In this document: positions 7,911 to 16,200 of the stretch, in pieces
How the letters are laid out: each line of letters begins with the position of its first letter
Numbering within the stretch: the first letter of the stretch is position 1
Made by a program: the position numbers and the translations under genes
NCBI GenBank assembly: GCA_026770585.1
Contig: MU646814.1
Span: 270,493-289,452, forward strand
Origin: Baffinella frigidus
Taxonomy: Eukaryota > Cryptophyceae > Cryptomonadales > Baffinellaceae
Direction: 5' to 3'
DNA length: 18,960 nucleotides
The notes under the pieces: generated by a model
Told to the model about the DNA's origin: nothing
Database searches by the model: none
Seen by the model: only the letters and a program-made list of their open reading frames with translations

Positions 7911-8128
7911 CCTGAGCCCCACCCGCGCCCCCGCGGCCCGCGCCCTGCCCGCGCCCCGTGACTCGCTCTCGCTGCCTCGCCGATCTCAAGCTCCAGCGAT
8001 GGAGCACGAGCTATCAAACCTTCGCTCTCTTGCCCCTGGTTCCTGCTCCGCGTGGGATTTTGAGTGACGGCAAAAGTCGACATCAACTTTTGACGAGAGA
8101 GTTTGACCATCAAAGTCATCGGAGTCGG
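7911..8128. promoter_or_regulatory. LSM2 upstream region, possibly divergent promoter
   Basis: This GC-rich segment lies between the LSM2 start and a plus-strand ATG at 8129. It should hold the LSM2 5' UTR and promoter. A short inverted pair, AAAAGTcgacatcaACTTTT, lies near 8071-8090. No TATA box is evident. Confidence 0.3.
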
Positions 8129-8177
8129 ATGGGCGTTCTTGTCGGCTTGCCTGCAGATCTTGCAAGACACAGCCAAG
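8129..8177 (+). CDS. Candidate short first exon
   Basis: ATG 8129 in a reasonable start context (CGG ATG GG) opens a frame reading MGVLVGLPADLARHSQ, followed by the good donor G/GTAGGC at 8178. The partner exon is not identified and the product is unknown. It could instead be 5' flanking sequence of LSM2. Confidence 0.25.
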
Positions 8178-8358
8178 GTAGGCACGGCGCCGGGCGCTCA
8201 ACCCACAACGCGTTGATGCTCACACCTTGTACCTCTGATGCACCTGTGAACCTCCGGCGAGGCATAGATCTCATTTCCTGGGTGTCTCAAGCTTTTGGAC
8301 CCCGCCTCACGCAGGCGCGGCGCGGGGGCTGTGAAGATGCGGATCGGGGGACTCCGAG

Positions 8359-8652
8359 ATGCCATATGACCATCACCCCTGCACATGGGGGCAGAGCTGG
8401 AGCTTCCCGCTGCTCTCTCTGATCCTCCTCGCACTCCCTTGCGCAACAGCCGGGGCGCGCTCCCTCTCCTCCACTCCCCTCTCCCCATCCGCCCGCCCCG
8501 CGCTAGCGCTCCCGTTCGCCCTCCACCCGACGGCCGCCTCGCTCCCAGCAGCTGCTCGAGCGGCGCGGAATCCCTGGAGCCGCGGCAGGGCCGAGGAGGC
8601 GCCGTGGTACAGGCGGTGGTCCCTCACAGCAGGGTACAGCGTCACTATCCAG
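8359..8652 (+). CDS. Candidate exon with an N-terminal hydrophobic segment
   Basis: ATG 8359 opens 98 codons ending at a donor CAG/GTGCGC (phase 0). Residues 14-32 (WSFPLLSLILLALPCATAG) look like a signal peptide or anchor. They are followed by an Ala/Ser/Pro-rich stretch that could be a transit peptide, then APWYRRWSLTAGYSVTIQ. An overlapping frame is equally long but lacks such structure. No following exon is found and the product is not recognised. Confidence 0.35.
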
Positions 8653-8719
8653 GTGCGCCTGCTCCCCCATCTTGGTCAGAGAGGCTGCAGCTGCCACCAA
8701 ACACGAACACGCCGGCTAA

Positions 8720-8906
8720 TCATGAACCCTAAACCATGAACCCTGAGCCCTAAACCCTGAACTGTAAACCCTGAACCATGAAAAATAACCTAAACCCTAA
8801 ACCCTAAACCCTAACCCTAAACCCTAAACCCTAACCCCAAAGCCTAAACCCTGAACCCCAAAACCTAAACCCTAAACCCTGGAACGTAAAATCTAAACCC
8901 ACACCC

Positions 8907-8959
<53 letters not shown>

Positions 8960-9061
8960 ATCCTCAACCCTCAACCCTCAACCCTCAACCCTAATCCCTA
9001 AACCCTAAACCCAAACCCTAAATCTGACCCCTAACCCCAAACCCCCAACCCCTAATCTCAT
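8720..9061. repeat. CCCTAAA-type heptamer array with a CCCTCAA block
   Basis: Degenerate CCCTAAA, CCCTGAA and CCCAAAA heptamers surround a uniform run of about a dozen (CCCTCAA) units near 8905-8990. Long uniform stretches of a variant heptamer inside degenerate arrays suggest local homogenisation. It is interstitial, not a chromosome end, because unique sequence follows on both sides. Confidence 0.9.
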
Positions 9062-9245
9062 CCCGGAGCTGAATAGATTTGATGTCAGGAATTTCCTTCT
9101 CAACGAAAAGTTGTATCAAGAATCAGGGCTTCAAAATGTCTGGATTTGTACCAAGAATCGTTTAGAAGGACAGTTCCCGAAATTTAATATATTCAGGTTC
9201 GCGAAGAAATCCCCGAGCCCCAAACCAAAAATGCCAAACCCCTAA
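9062..9245 (+). other. AT-rich open segment, possible gene remnant
   Basis: This island is clearly AT-richer than its surroundings and has one uninterrupted plus frame. The frame runs from the heptamer array through ELNRFDVRNFLLNEKLYQES and KNRLEGQFPKFNIFRFAKKS to TAA about 9243. Codon use (AAT, TTT, GAA, AAA) is unlike the GC-rich exons. There is no start codon in a sensible place. It could be a fragment of organellar, viral or foreign origin, or chance. I do not recognise it. Confidence 0.3.
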
Positions 9246-9253
9246 TAAGCGCC

Positions 9254-9371
9254 TCCACGAACAACGCCACGCAGCTGGAGATGGAGACGGCGGGGGCGTT
9301 CCGGGTGCGCGGCGCGGCCGAGACGCCCCTGTCGAACGACGCGCTACTCAGCCTCCTGGCGCGCGCTGGTG
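9254..9371 (+). CDS. Exon-like GC-rich segment, unknown
   Basis: A plus-strand frame reads STNNATQLEMETAGAFRVRG, then AAETPLSNDALLSLLARAG, then a stop at TAG (about 9377-9379). The donor G/GTGCCC near 9369 precedes that stop. Third-position GC is high. It may be an upstream exon of the SNF2 gene or of another gene, but its end phase (1) does not fit the next SNF2 exon I can place. Confidence 0.3.
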
Positions 9372-9385
9372 CCCCCTAGCCCGCC

Positions 9386-9574
9386 CGTTTTCAAGTTGAT
9401 GCGTTGGGTCTGCGATTCAAATCCGTCATTGTTAGAGCGCTGTCTCAGCCTATTTGGGCTCATCGATGCGGTTAGCCCGAGCTATTTTTTGCTCCAGATT
9501 GGACGAATTTGAACCGCGGACCTGGGATGCCAACCTGAGAATGGTCGGATAACCTGAATGAGGCAGAGGCAGGC
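9386..9574 (-). mobile_element. TIR element, family A, foldback copy
   Basis: A plus-oriented 5' fragment (TTTTCAAGTTGATGCG to TTGTTAGAGCG) joins head-to-head with a nearly complete minus-oriented copy. The latter runs CTGTCTCAGCCTATTTGGGC to CCTGAATGAGGCAGAGGCAGG. On the minus strand the block GCGGTTCAAATTCG is the closest in the window to a tRNA B box. Confidence 0.65.
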
Positions 9575-9742
9575 AGTTGGCCTCGTGCTTGCTGGTACAT
9601 ATCAGGCTTTCACCGTGTCCCTGTACACAAGTGTGAGCGCGTGGTGGTGTAAAAAATCTTGATGTCGGAGTGGTGCAACTCGTTTCGGAAACTTGCGTGG
9701 AATGCAGGCGCATCGCTCAGCTCCTCTGTGTCTCGTCGTCGA
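9575..9742. other. No supported gene
   Basis: Unique sequence; nothing recognisable on either strand. Confidence 0.5.
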
Positions 9743-9865
9743 CTAAACCCCAAAACGTAAAGCCCTAACACCTAAGCCCTACAACCTAAACTCCACCCCC
9801 CAAACACTAAACCCTAAATCCCTCAACCCTCAACCCCTCACCCCACCCCCCAAACTCTAATCACA
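9743..9865. repeat. CCCTAAA-like heptamers
   Basis: A degenerate array of CTAAACCCC, CCCTAACACC and CCCTCAACC units with C-runs, similar to 8720-9061. Confidence 0.75.
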
Positions 9866-9928
9866 GGGGTCGTGTCGGGGAACTGGACGCGGAGGGAGGA
9901 CGGGGCGGGCGGAGCGCTGTTCCCTGTC

Positions 9929-10230
9929 GGGGAATACTCTGCTGTGTTGAGGAAGGTCACCACTTTTTTTGGTTGTCTTGCACCAGAAAGAGTACCGTTC
10001 AGATTTGTTATGTTCCAGTATGTCAGAAGGAATTATGCCATACGGTTGCGCTGTTTCCCACCCAGGAATACTCTGTGTTGGGCGAGGTCAAGACTTCGTT
10101 CATTGTCATGCACTAGCAAGTGTTGAGTCGCCCCCTTCAGAGATGTTGCAGCAGTTGTTTCTTGTCGACAGACTAAAATGACTCAACGTTTCATGATCAG
10201 TATGTCAGAAAGGATTGTGCCATAGGCACC
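9929..10230. repeat. Interleaved duplication
   Basis: GGAATACTCTGCTGTGTTG...AGGTCA...GTTGTCTTGCAC (about 9930-9992) is repeated in diverged form at 10066-10112. CAGTATGTCAGAAGGAATTATGCCATA (about 10017) is repeated at 10198-10225. Both point to an imperfect tandem duplication of about 135-180 bp. No gene is supported. Confidence 0.55.
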
Positions 10231-10867
10231 TCCGACCATGGGGTGGGTGGGTGTCAGACACGCAATATAGCTAGCATGATGGTGCGACGGTTCGGGGATC
10301 TGCCAACAAGCCCAAACTCCAACTTTCGAGGAGATGTCTCTCCCTACTCTCCTACCATAGATTGGTGCGTTACGTGCATTCCCTTGCCCCTTCAGACTCC
10401 TAGTTGGCTCACCCCCCCGCAACCCTCCACACACCCTCCGAAGTGGTGTATATTCAACGCCCCCCCCCTTGGTTCAAACCCGGGGAATCCCCACAATCCA
10501 AATTCCCCATCAGGGGTTTAGGTATCAGAAGGGTCTCTGGAAACGCGCGCCCCACTCTTGCGCCCTCTCAGCCTTCACGGGGCGCGTCTCGTGAATAACT
10601 CATGAGTGAACAATCTACACGACCAAACGCTCGGCAAAACCGGACATAGGCTGGTCCCACGGACGTGCATGCGCACTTGCCATCTCGTGTGCTGGTGGGA
10701 GCACCCATCAGTACACGACTTGAGAGATCTCCTGAGGCTCGGTGCTCCTGTCGATGCGCCCATCAGAGTCAGACAGTCAGACGTGTGACAAAGTGAAGCT
10801 GGTGTAACGCTGGGGCGCATGCAGGCGCGCTCAAACCCTAAGCACTCAACACTCAGCACCAATGCAG
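10231..10867. other. No supported gene
   Basis: Mostly unique sequence with C-runs near 10418 and 10463. A plus-strand frame at 10606-10788 (MNNLHDQTLGKTG...) has no recognisable motif or splice context. Upstream exons of the SNF2 gene, such as any HARP domain, may lie here or earlier, but I could not identify them. Confidence 0.4.
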
Positions 10868-10920
10868 GTACGCTCGCTGATGGGCATCAAGGTGGAAGGC
10901 GAACCCGCGCAATGTGAAAT
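10868..10920 (+). pseudogene. Degenerate copy of SNF2 exon a
   Basis: After the same CAG acceptor this repeats VRSLMGIKVEG.PAQ, then diverges. It lies 86 bp upstream of the intact copy at 10954-11019. The upstream AATGCAG and downstream sequence differ, so the duplication covers about 60 bp. Confidence 0.6.
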
Positions 10921-10953
10921 ACATCAAATGAAAAATATAACCACCTTGTGCAG

Positions 10954-11019
10954 GTACGCTCGCTGATGGGTATCAAGGTGGAGGGCGCCCCCGCGCAAAC
11001 ACTCGCCGCGCTCCGCCAG
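10954..11019 (+). CDS. SNF2 exon a
   Basis: 22 codons, VRSLMGIKVEG to LAALRQ, between CAG and GTCTTG, phase 0 to 0. It has no motif of its own. It is placed in the gene by phase, by position just before the PLPEGER exon and because it too is duplicated. This is the least certain exon of the model. Confidence 0.5.
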
Positions 11020-13197
11020 GTCTTGCGCTGAAAGAGTGTTTCTGTGTTTCTGTCTGTCTGTCTGTCTGTCTGTCTCTTTCTCTCAGTCTCTATCTCTTTG
11101 TCTCTCTCTCTCTCTCTATGTCGCTCTCTCTCTCTCTCTCTTTCTTTCTGTCTCTCTCTCTCTGTAGCTCTCGCGCTCTTGCTCTCTATGGCTCTCCCGC
11201 TCTGTCTCTCTCTCCCTCCCTCCCTCCCTCCCTCCCTCCCTCTCGCTCTCACTCAATGGGGATGCACACACACCGGCCGGGTTCAGATTCATCAACCTCT
11301 CCATCCGACTCTCGGGCAGGGTGTACCACCGCTCCCCGAAGGAGAGAGAGCGCGGGTGCTACCTTGAACCCCTCACCTGGAGCCCATACAGGTCTCTCGC
11401 ATCCATAAATGTCTCTCTCGGGTCCCCGCAGGGTGTGGCGCCGCTTCCAGAAGGGGAGAGAGCGCGGGTACTGGCGCGCCTCCCGGGTCGCATGCGCGAC
11501 GCCCTCTGCCCGTTCCAGGTGAAAGTTGACAGCGTGCACGGAAGTTGACCCCGTCATACCCGAAACCCGCAACCTGGACCCCGAAAATACCCGAAACCTG
11601 AAACCCGGAACCTTGTAAACAAAACCCGAAACCCGAAACCCGTTTGCCTCCCGGGGCGCATGCGAGACGCCCTGTGTCCCTTTCAGGTACCCGAAACTCT
11701 TGAAACCCGAAACCCGAAACCCGAATCCAATACCCGAAATCCGAAACCCGTTCGGGACGATGCGCTCTGCCCGTTTCAAGTACCCGAAACCCCTAACCCG
11801 AACCTCTGATCTCGAAACCCGGAACCCTGAACCCGGAACCGGGCACCCGAAACCGGGAACTCGAAACCCGAGACACGAAACCCGAAACCCTAACCTGACA
11901 CACGAAACCCGAAACCCTGAACCCGAAACCCTGAACCCGAAATCCGGAACCCGAAACCCGAAACCCGGAACCTGACTCCCGAAATGCTGAACCCGACGCC
12001 CGAAGTCCGACGCCCTTTCGGACGCTACTTGGTTTGTAGGATGGATACGAAGGTGAGATCGCACGAGAGTTGAATGGTGCGAACAAACGAGAAAATGAGT
12101 GGTGCGTACCGGCAGGTCGCGGGTGTGGAGAAAACGCTAAGCCCTCAACCCTTACCCGCAACCCTGAACCCGAAACCCTGCACCCGAAACACGAAACCCG
12201 CAACGCAGATTGCGGGTGTGGAATACACGCTACGACATCGGTGCCGCGTGCTTTTAGCAGACGACATGGGCCTCGGTAAGAACACCCCTTCGCCCTGAAA
12301 CCACCATCAACCCTGCACCAGCCACCACCAACCCTGAACCCTGAAACCACCACCATTAACCCTGAACCAGCATCTGAACCCTGCGCCCGGGTGTGGCGAC
12401 TCACTGCGAAAAAAACCCGGCAGGAAAGACGGTGCAAGCGCTAGCAGACGTGTTCCCGCTTCTGATCGTGTGCCCCTCGTCAGTTCGGACGTGAAAAGGA
12501 CCAGGTGTTGCGTTTCACAGGGGCGCGCACACTCCGTTAGTCCCACGAAACGAAACGTCGCGTTCTGGATTTTCAACGTGTGGCCTGGCGTCGACGTTGG
12601 CAGGCAAGACGGTGCTAGCGCTGGCAGTGGCTGCGGCGCTCGACGCGTTCCCGCTTCTGACCGTCTACCGTGCGTGCGGACTTGCACCGTCATACTCTGG
12701 ACTTGACCGCGGAGCGTGGACTCAAACCGTCTGCCCACAGAGTCCACACTGCTGAAACACTGGCAGGCAAGACGTCTTGTACGAGCTAGCGTTGCAGCGG
12801 GTTCTGTGGACTCACAAAGGCTGTAACCCTTAGCGCGAAATGGCAGGCAATACGGTGCAGGCGCTGGCAGTGGCTGCGGCCCATCATCGTGTTCCCCGCC
12901 TCGGATCCGTCGTGAAAAGGACCTGTGGCACAAACCCTCCGTTGCGGTTCACCGGGGCGTGCACTGTCATTTAGTCCCACGAAACGAAACTGGATTTTTG
13001 ACGTGTGGTGTGGCGTGGACGTTGGCAGGCAAGACGGTGCAGGCGCTGGCAGTTGCTGCGGCGCTCGACGCGTTTCCGCTCCTGATCGTGTGCCCGGCGT
13101 CGGTTCGCCTCGTCTGGGTCGACGAGTAACCCCCCTCTCGGGCTGTGCCGTGTGTGTCTCTCTCCCCCTCGCTCTCTCTATCTTCCCCCCTCGCTCA

Positions 13198-13239
<42 letters not shown>

Positions 13240-16200
13240 ATTTCGCTCTCTTTCGCTCTCTTTCGCTCTCTCGCTCTCTCTCCGAATACACCTCCCATCT
13301 GTGCGCATTCTCGGCTCGCCGCGTGTGTGTCGACGAGTAACTTCCCGAACCCTCAACGCTAACCCCAAACCCCAAACCCTAAACCCGAAACCCTGAACCC
13401 TAAATCCTAAACCATAAACCATAAACCCCACACCCTAAACACTCAACCCTAAACCCTCAACCCTCAACCCTAAATTCTAAATTCTAAACCCTAAAACCCA
13501 ACCCATAAACCCTCTCCTGCCTCATTCCACGGTTCTTTCGCCTGGCGACACTTCGCCTGATGAAGAGAGAGGGTGGGGAAAGGGAGACGGTAGAGGAGGG
13601 GGGACACACCTCGGCATAGTATCACCTTCGGCCTCAGGCGGGTCCAGCAGCATTCACAAAGTGTTCTCTCTCGCCTTCTCTCTCTCTCTCTCTCTCTCTT
13701 TCTCGATCTCTCTCTCGCCTGCGCCGTGATCGTGTGCCGCTCCTCAGTAAGCCGTGTGTGTGTGTGGGGGGGGGCAGAGTGTAACCCCGCTTCCTCCGAA
13801 CCACCTCTCACCCATGGGGCAGGTTCGAAAAGTGGCTACCGGGACTGCGCCCTGGCGACCTCCACCCGGTGTTCGGCTCGTCAGACAAGCCGCCCGCTGA
13901 AACGCCTAAGGTCCAGCCCTGTCTCAGTCTATTTGGGCGAAGCGATTTGGTGAGCCCGGGCTGTTGTCCGGTCGAAAGTTGACGGGTTTGTACCGCGAAC
14001 CTGGGATGTCAGCTTGCCACGCAGGGCTGGAGGGGGGGTTATTTCAAAGTATTTTTTGTGGGGAAATGGTATTCAAAAGTCAATTTTTGTGGTGAAATGG
14101 TATTCAAAAGTCAATTTGGAGCCGAAGAAAACGGCTCCTCAAAGGGCGCCCCTGGAATACCCCCACGTAGCGCCCTGTGTGGAGAATAGTCCGTCAAGCC
14201 CCCCGCAGAGACGCCCGGGGATGTCATCGGATGAGATCCTGAAAGGCATCCCATGTGATGCAGCTCTGTCTCAGTCTATTTGGGCTGACGAATCTCTGCG
14301 CTGGGTGCCAGCCGCGAAACCCTAAACAACCACCTCTATTCTCGCAGGTGGTGATTACGTCGTACCAGATGCTCCACAGGCTGCGCTCCGACCTCACCAG
14401 GCATGCCCCTCCTCCCACATTCACAGGACAACAAACTGAAATTGGGATTATACACTTGGGCCCAGGGGCCATGTGGCCTACCGTAGTCAATACCGTAGGC
14501 TTGACTACCCGAATATAGGCCGTTACCCTAGCTCGCCCCTCCGCCCACATTGCAATGCTGCGAATGATTTCCAGCTTTGACTCTGTCGTGCTGGCTGGAT
14601 ATTTCTAAGTTGACATGCTGCGTGTGTGGTACAAATCTGTCAAATTTAAAGCGGAGTCGAGCCTGGTCTCACCAAATTGGTGACTCAAAATTGGTTTAGA
14701 CAGTGCTGGGATTTTCACCACCACTTAACAACGAGCGAGGACCTTTTCACCTTGAATCCAAGGCGAAATTCCGGTTAGGGTTCAGGGACATGGATACGAT
14801 TCTAGTACACACAGTTTAGATTGACTGTATTCGTGAAGCCCCCGGTGGCTGCTAAGTGGGGGGGGGGCTGGTGTCGATCTCCGACGGAGAAAGTGACCCC
14901 CGGAAGGGTGAGCGCAGGCGCGCATGGAAGTTGCTGATTGTCGACGAGAGCCACGCCCTCCGCACGTCCGCCTCCGGCCCCGTCGCCGCGCACGGTCTGC
15001 GCCTCCTTTTTTTTCGTCTTCTTCTTCCTCCTCTTCATCTCCATAGGCGCCTTGTGAAAAGTGATCAACTACTGCCCAATACTGCTTGCATCGCCGCTCA
15101 CGGTGCCCCCCCTCACGGTCTTCTTCTCCGTCTGCCTCTTCTGCTTCTTTTTCACCCTCTGACGTCGAGTCACTTTCACCGATGGAGACCGTGACGGACG
15201 ATCACAGGTTGCCCCCGATGCCTTCTCACATCAAACACCCCACCTTGAGAACAGAGAAAATATTTCATCTTGAGAACAGAGAAAATATTTCATCTTGAGA
15301 ACAGAGAAAAATATTCACCAAGCGGACATGCTCACTTGGTCACCCCCTCCGTCTATCGTGTTCACCCTCTTCGTTTCCTCGCCGTGGTACCCTAGACCCC
15401 ACGCCCTGGCGCGCTTTACACAGTAAACCTGAACCCTAAACCGGGCGGATGACGATGGCGCTGTTGCGGAGGGTGCACAGGGTGGTGCTATTTACACACT
15501 AACCGTGAACCGTGAACCCTGAACCCTACACCCTAATCAGCGAAAACAACGCTGGCGCTGGTGCGGAGGGTGCAGAGAGTGATGCTCCTATCCGGCACCC
15601 CTTCCCCCCGCCACCCCCTCGACCTCTTCGACCAGGCAATCTAATCCCGCCAGCTATTTAAGCCAATCCCGCCAGCTGGGGGACTGGACATTCCGGCTAG
15701 ATTTGTGGAAATTTTAGTATTTTCCATCCAATTCACCCAAAACTCTAGCCGTAATATCCAGTCCCCGATAATTTAATTTAAATATGTGGCTAGAGTGAAT
15801 TGTAATGCAGCGGGGAACGCTCCAGGAGAGGAGTACGGGTCGGGCGCGGAGGCGGACCCTGGCGCCCTCGCAGAGAAGTGTTCTCGAACCCCCGCCAATC
15901 TCTTGATATCTTCGACCCAGCCGCTACCGAGCGAGGACGTGATTCAATTTCAAAGGATTTTCAAAAATTTCACCTGAATCTGAAGGGAAGTGGACTTTTA
16001 AAATGAAAACGCCACGGTCGGAGTTCTGGCTCTGGCTTTCAAAATGAACCCCCAGTTGCCTCGATAGTGGTGCCCCGGCGGAGAAATGACTCCAACACAC
16101 ATGCGGACGATCCAACACGGAAAGTGTATGGGGGCGCCGGGTGGGTGTGGAGAATGCTGCCCGCCAAGACGATCCTCGAGAGCGGGGAACGTCTGAACGC

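Larger units (their letters stand above)
11560..12005. repeat. CCCGAAA heptamer array inside the SNF2 gene
   Basis: Degenerate CCCGAAA units, with CCTGAAC and CCGGAAC variants, fill most of this intron and surround two 3' fragments of exon b. Each fragment is followed directly by GTACCCGAAAC, so the array starts at the copied splice donor. The long minus-strand frame across it (GFRVSGFGFRV) is an artefact of the seven-base period. Confidence 0.9.

Noticed and set aside
7140-7961. Large open frames on both strands around LSM2
   Set aside because: High GC content produces them; they overlap the clear LSM2 frame antisense or out of frame and lack motifs.
8720-9061. A true chromosome end
   Set aside because: The heptamers are degenerate and flanked by unique sequence and genes on both sides, so this is interstitial.
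9062-9245. Retrotransposon or viral coding fragment
   Set aside because: Composition hints at foreign DNA, but no reverse transcriptase, integrase or capsid motif can be seen, so no such origin is claimed.
11249-12437. Long minus-strand open frames rich in GFRVSGFGFRV
   Set aside because: The seven-base period of the CCCGAAA array keeps frames open; there is no domain, and the opposite strand carries phased SNF2 exons.
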